A stretch of DNA of 64,000 bases from Sphingomonas sp. Root720 (GCF_001428605.1 NZ_LMID01000013.1:163345-227344); one strand, 5' to 3'; counted from the stretch's first letter, positions 16,524 to 25,944 are shown. Program-made: numbers and translations. The notes: generated from the letters alone by a model not told the origin.

Positions 16524-17813
16524 TCAGGGCGCGTGGGGCGGCTCCATCTCGGATGGCTCGATCACGTCCAGCCTGCCCTCCTCCCATTTCGCGACGATCA
16601 CGCTGGCCACGGCGTTGCCGACGACGTTGGTGGCCGAACGCCCCATGTCGAGGAAATGGTCGACCGCGAGGATCAGCAGCAGGCCCGCTTCGGGAATGTC
16701 GAAGAAGGCCAGCGTCGACGATATGATCACCAGGCTGGCGCGCGGCACCCCGGCGATGCCCTTCGACGTGATCATCAGGATCAGCAGCATCGTCACCTGA
16801 TGCCCGAAGCTCAGCTCGATGCCATAGGCCTGCGCGATGAACATCGTCGCGAAGGTGCAGTAGATCATCGAACCGTCGAGGTTGAACGAATAGCCGAGCG
16901 GCAGCACGAAGCTGGCGATGCGCGGCGGCACCCCGAACCGGTCGAGCGCCTCCAGCGTGCGCGGGAAGGCCGCTTCCGACGACGCGGTGCTGAAGGCGAG
17001 CAGGATCGGCTCGCGGATGTAGCGGATCAGCAGCTTCGATCGCCCGCCGACGATCAGATAGCAGAGCGTGAGCAGCACCACCCAGAGCAGGATCATCGAC
17101 AGGTAGAAGCTGCCCATGAACTTGCCGAAGCTGATCAGGATGCCGGGCCCCTGCTCGGCCAGCGCGGTGGTGACTGCGGCGAACACCGCGAAGGGGGCGA
17201 AGCGCATCACATAGTCGGTGATCTGCAGCATCACCTGCACAAGCGCCTCGATGCCGCGCACCAGCGGCGCCGCGCGCTCGCCGACCGCGGTGATCGCGAC
17301 GCCGGTGAAGACCGAGAACACGACGATCTGCAGGATCTCGTTGTTCGCCATCGATTCGAAGAAGCTCTTCGGCACGAGATGGGTGATGAACTGCTTCAGC
17401 GAGAATTCGGCCTGCGACACCCCGGCCGACGCGCCTTCGGGCGGCAGCACCAGATCGGCGCCGACGCCCGGCTGGAGCAGGTTGACCATGATCAGGCCGA
17501 GGGTCAGCGACAGCAGGCTGGCGGTCAGGAACCAGGCGATCGACCGGAAGCCGACCCGCCCGAGCGCCGCCGTGTCGCCCATATGCGCGATGCCGGTGAC
17601 GAGGGTCGCGAACACCAGCGGCGCGATGATCATCTTGATCAGCCGCAGGAACAGATCGGTAAGGATCGAAACATGTTCGGTGACGTTGGACAGGGTGGCG
17701 GGATCGGTGATCGTCCGGTTCAGCGTGATACCCACGATGATGCCGAGGATCATCGCCGCGAGGATGTAGTAGGTGAGGCGCTTGGCCACGGGCGTCTCCG
17801 CAAAGAATGTCAC
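16524..17813 (-). CDS. Dicarboxylate/amino acid:cation symporter
   Basis: 429 residues of the DAACS family (DctA/GltP type). It has eight predicted membrane segments and the family hallmarks: a Ser-rich reentrant loop (AFSTASSEAAFPRTLEAL), GYSFNLDGSMIY, and the substrate-site ITSKGIAGVP followed by DHFLDMGRSATNVVGNA. It couples uptake of C4-dicarboxylates or acidic amino acids to Na+ or H+. GTG at 17813 is the likely start. Its promoter is shared back to back with the response regulator gene at 17872. Confidence 0.9.
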   Translation of the reverse strand: MTFFAETPVAKRLTYYILAAMILGIIVGITLNRTITDPATLSNVTEHVSILTDLFLRLIKMIIAPLVFATLVTGIAHMGDTAALGRVGFRSIAWFLTASLLSLTLGLIMVNLLQPGVGADLVLPPEGASAGVSQAEFSLKQFITHLVPKSFFESMANNEILQIVVFSVFTGVAITAVGERAAPLVRGIEALVQVMLQITDYVMRFAPFAVFAAVTTALAEQGPGILISFGKFMGSFYLSMILLWVVLLTLCYLIVGGRSKLLIRYIREPILLAFSTASSEAAFPRTLEALDRFGVPPRIASFVLPLGYSFNLDGSMIYCTFATMFIAQAYGIELSFGHQVTMLLILMITSKGIAGVPRASLVIISSTLAFFDIPEAGLLLILAVDHFLDMGRSATNVVGNAVASVIVAKWEEGRLDVIEPSEMEPPHAP

Positions 17814-17871
17814 CCGTGGTCGGGCGAAAGCCCCGCCGGGTCAAGTGCCGGCCGCCGGCGAGGGAGACGAG

Positions 17872-18315
17872 ATGCTGTTCGGTCGCAATGAGTCCAGGCT
17901 GAAGAACCTCCTGATCGTCGAGGACGAGCCGCTCATCGCCTTCGACAACGAGCATTTCCTTGAGACCCTCGGTTACGCCGTGGTCGCGACGCTGGACAAC
18001 GCCCCGGAGGCCCTCGCGCTGTTGCCGGCGGGCGGGATCGACCTGATCCTGGCCGACGTGCGGCTCAACGAGAGCAGCGGCCGCGACGTGGCGGTCGCTG
18101 CCAGGCAGGCGGGCATCCCCGTCCTGTTCGTCACCGCGACCTGCCCGGTCGACGCCCCGAAGATCGCGATCGGCTGCCTCGCCAAGCCCTATACGCAGAA
18201 GGAACTCCGCCAGGCGATCGAGGCGGTCGAGGCGCATCTGGACGGGGCGAAGCCGCGGCGCCTGCCGCGCGGGCTGACATTATATGACATTGACGGAGCC
18301 GGTTCCGCCGGCTAA
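17872..18315 (+). CDS. Response regulator (receiver domain only)
   Basis: 147 residues, a lone CheY-like receiver. Acidic pair Glu-Asp near 17-18 (IVEDEPLI), phospho-acceptor Asp62 (LILADVRL), Thr in VLFVTATCP and Lys in CLAKPYTQKEL. No output domain follows, so it must act through a protein partner, as in the many single-domain regulators of alphaproteobacteria. The start has GGGAG six bases upstream. No sensor kinase is nearby. Confidence 0.85.
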   Translation: MLFGRNESRLKNLLIVEDEPLIAFDNEHFLETLGYAVVATLDNAPEALALLPAGGIDLILADVRLNESSGRDVAVAARQAGIPVLFVTATCPVDAPKIAIGCLAKPYTQKELRQAIEAVEAHLDGAKPRRLPRGLTLYDIDGAGSAG

Positions 18316-18330
18316 TGTTCCCTTTTTGTT
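18297..18330 (+). terminator. Probable Rho-independent terminator
   Basis: Stem AGCCGG/CCGGCT with loop TTCCG, overlapping the last codons of the response regulator gene, then a CCCTTTTTGTT tract. It would end the regulator transcript before the zincin gene promoter. Confidence 0.5.
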
Positions 18331-18331
18331 C

Positions 18332-18360
18332 TTGACAATCTGATGCCAATTCGCTACTCC
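18332..18360 (+). promoter_or_regulatory. Possible sigma-70 promoter of the zincin gene
   Basis: A perfect -35 box TTGACA at 18332-18337, 17 bases, then TACTCC as a weak -10. A GAGGAG ribosome site follows before the ATG at 18386. The spacing is ideal but the -10 is poor. Confidence 0.4.
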
Positions 18361-18385
18361 TCGACCTGAAGACGAGGAGAGTTGA

Positions 18386-19012
18386 ATGTCCAAGCGAGCA
18401 CTGCCGCCGTCGATCCCCGATTTTCGGATTCGAAATATGAACCCGGCTCTCGGTTTCGCGCAGCAAGGCAGTCCTCGGCCTGGTTCACTGACGCCGCCTC
18501 AAATTAAGCGGATCGTGAAGGACTTCCGGCAACGACAGGCCGCCAGGGCCGCAGCTGACAGACTTGTCCCCAAGACCAAAATCTCCGACATCGCAGGCAA
18601 GCTTTATGCGGCTCCATTCACATTGGCGGGCAGTGTGGCGGGAATGGCCAATGTCGCCCTGGCGAGAGCGGCGGGCGACAAACGCGCGGGCATTTCCATG
18701 CGTGACAACGGCATCCAGTTCGAGAGCGGCTATTTCGGTGACAAGGGCCGCGCTTTTACGTTGGGAAACGCCGTTCTTCATGGTCCGGGAAGCCGCCCCG
18801 GCGATCTTAACAATCGGTATGATGGCGCCCCCACGGCTGCGACCACGGCCGAACATGAAAGCGGCCACACCTATCAGTATCAAAATCCGACCTTCGTGCC
18901 TGGCTATCTCCTCCATCTCGTGCATGAGGCGTTGACCGGCACGCCGAATCCCTATGAACGGGAGGCAGATGATTTCAGCGAATGGAAACATCGCCAAAAG
19001 GGCGGCGGCTGA
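18386..19012 (+). CDS. Zincin-like (HExxH) protein, possible secreted effector
   Basis: 208 residues. H157-E158-S159-G160-H161 is an intact HExxH zinc motif, and EREAD at 191-195 offers the third ligand, the layout of gluzincin-like domains. The region around RAFTLGNAVLHGPG and the TYQYQ segment after the motif resemble C-terminal metallopeptidase domains of polymorphic toxins. There is no signal peptide. It is less GC-rich than its neighbours. The stop overlaps the start of a lipoprotein gene (TGATG), so an effector/immunity or enzyme/inhibitor pair is suspected. Function unproven. Confidence 0.62.
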   Translation: MSKRALPPSIPDFRIRNMNPALGFAQQGSPRPGSLTPPQIKRIVKDFRQRQAARAAADRLVPKTKISDIAGKLYAAPFTLAGSVAGMANVALARAAGDKRAGISMRDNGIQFESGYFGDKGRAFTLGNAVLHGPGSRPGDLNNRYDGAPTAATTAEHESGHTYQYQNPTFVPGYLLHLVHEALTGTPNPYEREADDFSEWKHRQKGGG

Positions 19013-19491
19013 TGAAATACCTGCTCTCCGTCGGTCTTCCGCTATTGCTGACGGGCTGTGACGCGCTTCCGGTAGTGATACCCAACGACACAAGCGAAAT
19101 CGTGGAGATAGATATCCACGGTCGGCGCTTTCCCACCCCCGTGGAACTCGAGAAGATACAGCCAGGTCTCAATTTTGGTAATCGGTACTGCTGGAAGGAC
19201 AACGATGCCATTCTCTTGGCTACCAAGAGCCAGCCTGATCCCATCGCCCTCGATCCAAAGGACTTTTGCGATCCGGATGACTGCGACTGCGAGATCCCGG
19301 TCAGCAGACTCGTAAAGCAAATGACGCCGAGCTTCGTGCTGAAACGCCAGCGCGAGACATGCATGGGAAGAGGCCCCGTCCTGCAACCCGAGAACCGGGC
19401 AGCGCTTTGCGAGGCCTATGTGACACGCTCCACAGGCAATAAACCGACGGCTCTTTTTTCCTGGGAAGCCGACGCTATGCTGCGCCGATGA
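19012..19491 (+). CDS. Small Cys-rich lipoprotein
   Basis: 159 residues. MKYLLSVGLPLLLTGC is a lipoprotein signal with lipobox Cys16. The mature part has eight or so Cys, several in CDPDDCDCE, suggesting disulfides. No family recognised. It is translationally coupled on both sides: its ATG overlaps the stop of the zincin gene, and its TGA overlaps the ATG of the AmpG-like permease. A periplasmic or outer-membrane inhibitor or immunity protein for the zincin is a hypothesis. Confidence 0.62.
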   Translation: MKYLLSVGLPLLLTGCDALPVVIPNDTSEIVEIDIHGRRFPTPVELEKIQPGLNFGNRYCWKDNDAILLATKSQPDPIALDPKDFCDPDDCDCEIPVSRLVKQMTPSFVLKRQRETCMGRGPVLQPENRAALCEAYVTRSTGNKPTALFSWEADAMLRR

Positions 19492-20828
19492 ACGACATAT
19501 CGGGGGCGGACGGCACGGCCGTCGAAAGCAGGGGCATCATCGGGGCGATCCGGCCCTATACCGAGCCGGCGCCGCTCGCCGCGCTGTTCCTGGGGATGAG
19601 TTCGGGCTTTCCCTACGCGATGATCGGCGCGACGCTGACGACGCGGCTCGCGCAGGACGGGATCGACAAGAAGGCGGTGACCGCCTTCACCCTCGCCTTC
19701 CTCGTCTACAACCTCAAATTCCTCTGGGCCTGGGTCGTCGACGGCGTGCGGCTGCCGGTGATCGGCCGGCTCGGCCAGCGGGTTTCCTGGATGCTGGTGA
19801 TCGGCGTGCTGGTGATCGCCTCGGTCGTCCATCTCGGCCTGGTCGATCCCAAGGCCAGCCTGATGCAGACGGCGGTGGCGGCGATCATGGTCGGGGCGGC
19901 GGGCGCCACCTTCGACATCATCATCGACGCCTATCGGATCGAGCTGCTCGAGGCCCGGCAGCTGGGCGTCGGCGCGGGCATGTCGCAATATGGCTGGCGG
20001 ATCGGATCGACCGCCGCCGGTGCGCTCGCGCTCATCCTCGCCGATCGGATGGGCTGGAACATCGCCTATATGGCCTGCGCCGCCTTCGCCCTGCCCGCGA
20101 TGGTCGCCGCGCTGATCATGGGCGAGCCCGCCCGCCACCGCGAGCCGACCAGCCGCCGCACCCGCAGCGAGATGCTCGCATCGATCGTCGGCCCGCTGGC
20201 CGAGTTCTTCCGGCGGCGCGGGGCGATGCTCGTGCTGCTGTTCATCCTGCTCCACAAGATCGGCGACACGCTGGCCAACCTCACCTTCCGGCTGCTGTTC
20301 GACAGCCTGGGCTACACCAATGACGAGATCGCGATCTACGATATCGGCTTCGGCTTCTGGGCCTATCTGATCGGCATCTTCATCGGCGGCATGCTCTATT
20401 CGCGGCTGGGGATGAAGCGGTCGGTGCTGTTCAGCCTGGTGCTGATGGGGGTGTCGAACCTCAGCTTCGCCGGGCTGGCGGCGAGCGGCCACAGCAACTG
20501 GGCGATGGCCGGCGCGATCGGGTTCGAGAATATCGCCAGCGGCATCGGCGGCGTCTGCGTCGTCGCCTATTTCTCCGCGCTGTGCGACCTGCGCTTCACC
20601 GCCGCCCAATATGCGCTGATCTCCGCCGCCGCGAGCATCGTCGGCCGGGTGCTGACCGGCACCACCGCGGGCGCGATGCTCGAGGGCATCGGCTATGTGA
20701 ACTTCTACCTGCTCACCACCGTCGCCGCGCTGCCCGGCATCATCCTGTTCTGGCTGATGATGCGCGCCGGGCTGATCGACCAGTCGATCGGCAGCGCGGG
20801 GGAGGAGGAAACACCCTCCGAACGATGA
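19488..20828 (+). CDS. AmpG-like MFS permease
   Basis: 446 residues with about 12 to 14 membrane segments. The opening LAALFLGMSSGFPYAMIGATLTTRL matches the AmpG family, which imports anhydro-muropeptides during wall recycling. FLWAWVVDG and IIIDAYRIELL fit the conserved loops. The ATG overlaps the stop of the lipoprotein gene. It would return muropeptides released in the periplasm to the cytoplasm; whether this connects to the zincin/lipoprotein pair is unknown. Confidence 0.83.
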   Translation: MNDISGADGTAVESRGIIGAIRPYTEPAPLAALFLGMSSGFPYAMIGATLTTRLAQDGIDKKAVTAFTLAFLVYNLKFLWAWVVDGVRLPVIGRLGQRVSWMLVIGVLVIASVVHLGLVDPKASLMQTAVAAIMVGAAGATFDIIIDAYRIELLEARQLGVGAGMSQYGWRIGSTAAGALALILADRMGWNIAYMACAAFALPAMVAALIMGEPARHREPTSRRTRSEMLASIVGPLAEFFRRRGAMLVLLFILLHKIGDTLANLTFRLLFDSLGYTNDEIAIYDIGFGFWAYLIGIFIGGMLYSRLGMKRSVLFSLVLMGVSNLSFAGLAASGHSNWAMAGAIGFENIASGIGGVCVVAYFSALCDLRFTAAQYALISAAASIVGRVLTGTTAGAMLEGIGYVNFYLLTTVAALPGIILFWLMMRAGLIDQSIGSAGEEETPSER

Positions 20829-20865
20829 TCGTCATGCCAGCGCAGGCGGGACCTTTGCGTAACCC

Positions 20866-20892
20866 GTCATCCCGGCGGAGGCCGGGATCTCC
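20866..20892. repeat. GTCAT hairpin repeat, type ATCCCGGC
   Basis: GTCATCCCGGC-ggag-GCCGGGATCTCC. The bases before it (GCGTAACCC) recur before the copy at 56686, so the repeated unit is longer than the hairpin there. A degenerate copy lies at 20831. They occupy the convergent gap between the permease gene and cysK. Confidence 0.7.
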
Positions 20893-20981
20893 GGAGAGAG
20901 GAGACGAGCGCGAGGCAGGAGCCGCCCCAGATGCCAGCCAGCGCGGGGCCTTTGCGTAAGAGCCCATCTCCATTCTCGTCA

Positions 20982-21008
20982 TCGTCATCCCGGCGAAAGC
21001 CGGGATCT
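20982..21008. repeat. GTCAT hairpin repeat, type ATCCCGGC
   Basis: GTCATCCCGGC-gaaa-GCCGGGATCTC, an exact stem. It is the second clear copy in the 245-base gap between the permease gene and cysK; apart from these repeats the gap shows nothing else. Confidence 0.7.
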
Positions 21009-21073
21009 CTCTGCCTTTCCGCCTTCGGGAAGAAAGACGCCAGCGCTGGCATGACGTCATCGGTGAAGGTCGA

Positions 21074-21991
21074 TCACTCCGGCAGGAAATCCGGGACCGA
21101 CAAATAGCGCTCGCCGGTGTCGTAGTTGAAGCCCAGCACGCGCTTGCCGACGAACTCCGGCAGCTTCTGCGCGATCGCCGCGAGGGTCGCGCCCGAGCTG
21201 ATGCCGACGAGGACACCCTCCTCGCGCGCCGAGCGGCGGGCATAATCCTTGGCGTCGGCGGGATCGACCTGGACCACCCCGTCGAGCAGCTGGGTGTGGA
21301 GGTTGGCGGGGACGAAGCCGGCGCCGATGCCCTGGATCGGGTGCGGGCCGGGCTGGCCCCCCGAGATGACCGGCGACAGGGTCGGCTCGACCGCGAAGAC
21401 CTTGAGGTTCGGCCAGCGCGGCTTGAGCACCTGCGCGACGCCGGTGATATGGCCGCCGGTGCCGACCCCGGTGACGATCAGGTCGATCGGGCTATCCTGG
21501 AAATCGGCGTAGATCTCCTCGGCAGTGGTCCGCACATGGACGTCGATGTTCGCGGCATTCTCGAACTGCTGCGGGATCCACGCGCCCGGGGTCTGCGCCT
21601 GCAGCTCCAGCGCGCGTTCGATCGCGCCCTTCATGCCCTTCTCGCGCGGAGTAAGGTCGAAGGTCGCGCCATAAGCGAGCATCAGCCGGCGCCGTTCGAT
21701 CGACATGCTTTCCGGCATGACGAGCACGAGCTTGTAGCCCTTCACCGCGGCGACGAGCGCGAGGCCGATGCCGGTGTTGCCGCTGGTCGGCTCGATGATC
21801 GTGCCGCCGGGCTTGAGCTTGCCCGAGCGCTCGGCATCCTCGATCATCGCCAGGGCGATGCGGTCCTTGATCGATCCGCCGGGGTTGCCGCGTTCCGACT
21901 TGATCCAGACCTCGGCGTCGCCGAACAGGCGATTGACGCGGACGTGCGGCGTAGCGCCGATCGTCTCCAGTATCGATGCGTATTTGGTCAT
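21074..21991 (-). CDS. cysK: Cysteine synthase A (O-acetylserine sulfhydrylase)
   Basis: 305 residues of the PLP fold-type II family. PLP Lys42 is in GGSIKDR, the PTSGNTG phosphate/substrate loop and the [11 protein letters not shown]-phosphate loop are intact, and Ser of GISSGA follows. It makes cysteine from O-acetylserine and sulfide. The start at 21991 has AGGAGA eight bases upstream; a longer frame to 22081 would run into the MFS gene. Its ATG overlaps the TGA of the upstream MFS gene, so the two are coupled. Confidence 0.92.
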   Translation of the reverse strand: MTKYASILETIGATPHVRVNRLFGDAEVWIKSERGNPGGSIKDRIALAMIEDAERSGKLKPGGTIIEPTSGNTGIGLALVAAVKGYKLVLVMPESMSIERRRLMLAYGATFDLTPREKGMKGAIERALELQAQTPGAWIPQQFENAANIDVHVRTTAEEIYADFQDSPIDLIVTGVGTGGHITGVAQVLKPRWPNLKVFAVEPTLSPVISGGQPGPHPIQGIGAGFVPANLHTQLLDGVVQVDPADAKDYARRSAREEGVLVGISSGATLAAIAQKLPEFVGKRVLGFNYDTGERYLSVPDFLPE

Positions 21992-23277
21992 GCTGTCTTC
22001 TCCTGACCTGGCACATTCTCGAACGATGTAGGCGGATCGAAGGTCCTCGCCCGCAATATTTCCGGAAAGAGCTTCGCCCACAAGACGGCGACCATGATCG
22101 TGCCGATCCCGCCCGCGACCACCGCCGTGACGGGGCCGACCAGCGCGGCGAGGAAACCGGACTCGGCCTCGCCCAGCTCGTTCGATCCCGAGATGAACAG
22201 GGTCGAGACCGCCCCCACCCGCCCGCGCATCTCGTCGGGGGTGTAGAGCTGGATCAGCGTCTGGCGGACATAGACCGAGACCATGTCGGCGGCGCCGAGC
22301 AGCGCGAGGCAGACCAGCGAGATCAGCAACGGCTCGGGCAACCGGTAGGAAATGCCGAAGACGATCGTCGCCGCGCCGAACACCGCGACCGCGACGAGCA
22401 GCTTGAAGCCGACATTGCTATGGAGCGGCCAGCGGCTGAGGCCGATCGCGACGGCCGCGGCGCCGATCGCGGGCGCCGCGCGGAGATGGCCGAGCCCCGA
22501 CGATCCGACATGGAGGATGTCGCGCGCATAGATGGGCAGCATCGCCGTAGCGCCGCCGAGCAGCACCGCGAACAGGTCGAGCGAGATCGCGCCGAGCACC
22601 AGCCGGTTGCGCCTGAGGTAGGAAATCCCCTCCAGCATCTGCGCCCAGGGATTGCGCGACCCGACGATCGCGGTGCGCGGCACCGGCCCGATCGTCATCA
22701 GCATCACGGTCGAGAAGGCGAGCAGGACCGCGGCCACCGCATAGGAGAGCGGCGCGTAGATGGCGTAGAGATAGCCGCCGAGCGGCGGGCCGGCGATCGC
22801 CCCGACCTGCCAGGCGAAGGAGCTGACCGCGATGGCGGCGGGCAGGATCTGCTTCGGTACCAGATTGGGCGCCAGCGCCTGGAGCGCAGGCCCGGCGAAA
22901 GCGCGCGCGACGCCCAGCAGCGCCGCGATCACGAACAGCGCCGGCAGGTTGATGACGTGCAGCCATGTCATCAGCGCCAGCGCGGCGGCACAGAGCATCT
23001 CCAGCGCGGCGGTGCTCCGCGCGATCCAGCGCCGGTCGACCCGGTCGGCGGCGAGCCCGGTCACCAGCGTCAGCAGCATCAGCGGCAGGAACTGGACCAG
23101 TCCGATCAGGCCGAGCTGCAAGGCCGCCTCGCGCGGGGACATGGTCCGCCGGGCGACGTCGTAGACCTGCCAGCCGATGACCACGACCATGCCGTTGAGC
23201 GCGAGGGTCGAGGAGAAGCGGGCGAGCCAGTAGGACCGGTAGGCTGGAATGGAAAGAGGATGCTGGGTCTTCGCCAT
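21988..23277 (-). CDS. MFS exporter, EntS-like
   Basis: 429 residues with 12 predicted membrane segments. The N-terminal part ([20 protein letters not shown] and [11 protein letters not shown]) and the second-half YAR.IL.VG loop match the MFS_3/EntS group of drug or siderophore exporters. It overlaps cysK by four bases (ATGA), which suggests a link to cysteine or thiol metabolism, for example export of a cysteine-derived compound, but this is inference. Confidence 0.78.
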   Translation of the reverse strand: MAKTQHPLSIPAYRSYWLARFSSTLALNGMVVVIGWQVYDVARRTMSPREAALQLGLIGLVQFLPLMLLTLVTGLAADRVDRRWIARSTAALEMLCAAALALMTWLHVINLPALFVIAALLGVARAFAGPALQALAPNLVPKQILPAAIAVSSFAWQVGAIAGPPLGGYLYAIYAPLSYAVAAVLLAFSTVMLMTIGPVPRTAIVGSRNPWAQMLEGISYLRRNRLVLGAISLDLFAVLLGGATAMLPIYARDILHVGSSGLGHLRAAPAIGAAAVAIGLSRWPLHSNVGFKLLVAVAVFGAATIVFGISYRLPEPLLISLVCLALLGAADMVSVYVRQTLIQLYTPDEMRGRVGAVSTLFISGSNELGEAESGFLAALVGPVTAVVAGGIGTIMVAVLWAKLFPEILRARTFDPPTSFENVPGQEKTA

Positions 23278-23340
23278 GGGTTTTCTCTAGGCGTTCGGCC
23301 GTGCTTCCCGCAACCGTCGATCAAAGACCGGGATCTATAA

Positions 23341-23359
23341 TTCTACTATGTTAGTAGAA
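23341..23359. promoter_or_regulatory. Perfect inverted repeat TTCTACTA-TGT-TAGTAGAA
   Basis: Eight-base arms around TGT, AT-rich in GC-rich surroundings. It lies between the helicase stop and the MFS start, 64 bases upstream of the MFS start on the minus strand. That position suits an operator of the MFS-cysK operon, or a terminator of the helicase transcript. Confidence 0.5.
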
Positions 23360-23367
23360 ATAACTTC

Positions 23368-25647
23368 TCAGGGCAGGCTGACGAAGCTGTCGAGGACGCG
23401 CTTGCGGCCGGCATGCTCGAAGTCGATCTCCAGCTTGTTGCCCTCGATCTCGACGACCGCGCCATAGCCGAACTTGGTGTGGAAGACGCGCTGGCCGAGC
23501 GCGATGTCCTTGCGCGGCGGCTGGGCGAAGCTGACCGCCGAGGCACGCGCCTCGACCACCCGCGATCCGGTCTGCGGCGTGCCGAGCCCACCTGCGGCGG
23601 TCGCGCGCTGCCAGCCGGGTCCCCGGCCCTGCGACCGCCCGACATGCGCGAAGGGATCGGCATGCTCGGACCATTGCGCGCGCCACAGCGATTCGCCGCC
23701 CGACATCGTCGTCTCGGTCTCGACATGCTGCTGCGGCAGCTCGGCGACGAAGCGCGACGGGATCGACGAGGTCCATTGCCCGTAGATGCGGCGATTGGCG
23801 GCGTGGATGATCGTGCAGCGCCGCCGCGCGCGGGTGATCGCGACATAGCCGAGCCGCCGTTCCTCCTCGAGGCTGGCGAGCCCGCCCTCGTCGAGCGAGC
23901 GCTGCGACGGGAAGACCCCTTCCTCCCAGCCGGGCAGGAAGACGGTGCCGAACTCCAATCCCTTGGCGGCATGGATCGTCATCACCGTGACCTTCGGCGT
24001 GTCCGCCTCGGCGTCATTGTCCATGACCAAGCTGACATGTTCGAGGAAATCGCCCAGCGATTCATAGTCCTCCATGGCGCGGGCAAGCTCGTTGAGGTTT
24101 TCGAGCCGCCCCTCGGCCTCGGTCGACTTCTCGTTCTGGAGCATCGCGACATAGCCCGATTCCTCCAGCACCTGCCGGGTCAGTTCGGGATGCGACAGCT
24201 GCGACAGCAGGTCGCGCCAGCGGGCGATGTCGCCGACGAGGTTGCCGAGCGCGCGGCGTGCCTGCGGGGTCAGCTCGTCGGTGCCCAGGATGCGCGCCGC
24301 GGCCAGGGTCATCGGGATGCCCTCGATTCGCGCGAGCTGGTGGATCTTCGCCACCGCCTTGTCGCCCAAGCCACGCTTGGGGGTGTTGATGATCCGCTCG
24401 AACGCAAGGTCGTCGGCCGGCTGGCCGATCACCCGCAGATAGGCGAGCGCGTCACGGATCTCGGCGCGCTCGTAGAAGCGGAAGCCGCCGACGATGCGGT
24501 ACGGCATGCCGATCGCGATGAAGCGGTCCTCGAACTCGCGGGTCTGGAACTGGGCACGGACGAGGATCGCGACATCGTCGAGCCTGCCGCCGCCGCGCTC
24601 ATGCGCCTCGATCTCGTCGCCGACCCGGCGCGCCTCCTCGGGCCCGTCCCAGACGCCGACGATCCGGACCTTGTCGCCCTCCGCCTCCTCGGTCCACAGC
24701 GTCTTGCCCAGCCGTCCGCCATTATGGTCGATCAGCCCGCTCGCCGCCGCGAGGATGTGCGGGGTCGAGCGGTAATTCTGTTCGAGCCGGATCACCGCCG
24801 CGCCGGGGAAGTCGCGCTCGAAGCGCAGGATGTTCGCCACCTCGGCGCCGCGCCACGAATAGATCGACTGGTCGTCGTCGCCGACGCAGCAGATGTTCTT
24901 GCGCTCCTGCGCGATCAGGCGGAGCCAGAGATATTGGGAGCTGTTGGTGTCCTGATATTCGTCGACCATCACATAGCGGAAGCGCTGCTGATAATCGGCC
25001 AGCACGTCGCGGTGCGTCTTCAGGATCACCAGCATGTGCAGCAGCAGGTCGCCGAAGTCGCAGGCGTTCACCGCGCGCAGCCGATCCTGATATTGCTGGT
25101 ACAGCTCCCCGCCCCGGCCGTTGGCGAACTGCTCGGCCTCGCCCGCGTCGATCTCCGCCGGGGTCAGGCCGCGATTCTTCCAGCGGTCGATCAGCCCGGC
25201 GAGCTGCCGCGCGGGCCAACGCTTCTCGTCGAGGTCGGCGGCGGCGAGCAGCTGCTTGAGCAGGCGGAGCTGGTCGTCGGTGTCCAGGATGGTGAAGCTG
25301 GGGGTGAGGCCGACCAGTTCGGCATGGCGCCGCAACATCCGCGCCGCGACAGAATGGAAGGTGCCGAGCCAGGGCATCCCCTCGACCGCCTGGCCGAGCA
25401 ACCGGCCGACCCGCTCGCGCATCTCGCGCGCGGCCTTGTTGGTGAAGGTGACGGCCAGGATTTCCGAGGGCCAGGCCCGCCGCGTCGCGACGAGGTGCGC
25501 GAGCCGCGCGGTCAGCGCCGCCGTCTTGCCGGTGCCGGCACCCGCAAGGACGAGAACCGGCCCTTCGGTGGTGAGGACCGCTTCGCGCTGCGGCGGATTG
25601 AGGCCGCGCAGATAGGCGGGTTCGGGGACGGGGCTATCGTGAGTCAC
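23368..25647 (-). CDS. UvrD/PcrA-type ATP-dependent DNA helicase
   Basis: About 759 residues, superfamily 1A helicase. Motif Q/I: LNPPQREAV and AGAGTGKT (35-42); motif II VDEYQDTN; motif III GDDDQSIYSWRGA; motif IV to VI downstream including VTVMTIHAAKGLEF and VAITRARRR. The C-terminal 60 residues hold a Tudor-like domain (HTKFGYGAVVEIEGNK), typical of UvrD and PcrA, which binds RNA polymerase. It unwinds 3' to 5' in nucleotide-excision and mismatch repair. GTG at 25647 gives the usual N terminus; longer starts to 25740 are possible. Confidence 0.9.
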   Translation of the reverse strand: MTHDSPVPEPAYLRGLNPPQREAVLTTEGPVLVLAGAGTGKTAALTARLAHLVATRRAWPSEILAVTFTNKAAREMRERVGRLLGQAVEGMPWLGTFHSVAARMLRRHAELVGLTPSFTILDTDDQLRLLKQLLAAADLDEKRWPARQLAGLIDRWKNRGLTPAEIDAGEAEQFANGRGGELYQQYQDRLRAVNACDFGDLLLHMLVILKTHRDVLADYQQRFRYVMVDEYQDTNSSQYLWLRLIAQERKNICCVGDDDQSIYSWRGAEVANILRFERDFPGAAVIRLEQNYRSTPHILAAASGLIDHNGGRLGKTLWTEEAEGDKVRIVGVWDGPEEARRVGDEIEAHERGGGRLDDVAILVRAQFQTREFEDRFIAIGMPYRIVGGFRFYERAEIRDALAYLRVIGQPADDLAFERIINTPKRGLGDKAVAKIHQLARIEGIPMTLAAARILGTDELTPQARRALGNLVGDIARWRDLLSQLSHPELTRQVLEESGYVAMLQNEKSTEAEGRLENLNELARAMEDYESLGDFLEHVSLVMDNDAEADTPKVTVMTIHAAKGLEFGTVFLPGWEEGVFPSQRSLDEGGLASLEEERRLGYVAITRARRRCTIIHAANRRIYGQWTSSIPSRFVAELPQQHVETETTMSGGESLWRAQWSEHADPFAHVGRSQGRGPGWQRATAAGGLGTPQTGSRVVEARASAVSFAQPPRKDIALGQRVFHTKFGYGAVVEIEGNKLEIDFEHAGRKRVLDSFVSLP

Positions 25648-25715
25648 CCGTGAACAGTTAGGGAACGGCACGCGCCGGGGCAAGGCCGGATGGCGACGCG
25701 CCATGGTCCCAGGAC

Positions 25716-25749
25716 GTAAAGACCCCGGCCGGGGACACACCGGCCGGGG
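25716..25749 (-). terminator. Probable terminator of the pilin gene
   Basis: Exact 10-base arms CCCCGGCCGG and CCGGCCGGGG with a GGACACA loop, followed on the minus strand by TCTTTACG. It sits 27 bases beyond the pilin stop. Confidence 0.55.
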
Positions 25750-25776
25750 CAGCGGAAGCGGGGGATGCGAAGGCTC

Positions 25777-25944
25777 TTACGAGGCCTTCATATTATTGCT
25801 GACATTGTTGAACGTCGTGGAAAGCTGGTTGCCCAGCGCCGTCATGGCGGTGATCGCCGCGACCGCGATAAGCGCCGCGATCAGGCCATATTCGATGGCG
25901 GTCGCGCCACGGCTGTCGCGAAGGAGCTTCGTGAACTTGTGCAT
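25777..25944 (-). CDS. flp: Flp/Fap type IVb pilin
   Basis: 55 residues. The prepilin motif is RGATAIEYGLIAALIAV, with cleavage after Gly13 and Glu18-Tyr19 in the conserved places, followed by a hydrophobic stalk. Such pilins form Flp adhesive pili assembled by the Tad system. The start at 25944 is preferred because AAGGA lies 8 bases upstream; the ATG at 25953 is too close to it. No tad genes are in this window, so this is an orphan pilin locus. Confidence 0.85.
   Translation of the reverse strand: MHKFTKLLRDSRGATAIEYGLIAALIAVAAITAMTALGNQLSTTFNNVSNNMKAS

Noticed and set aside
20831-21008. The cluster of repeats after the permease gene as a CRISPR array
   Set aside because: There are only two or three degenerate hairpin copies, unevenly spaced, and no cas genes.
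23413-25653. A 746-codon open frame opposite the helicase gene
   Set aside because: All seven helicase motifs are on the minus strand, and the plus-strand product has no recognisable domain.
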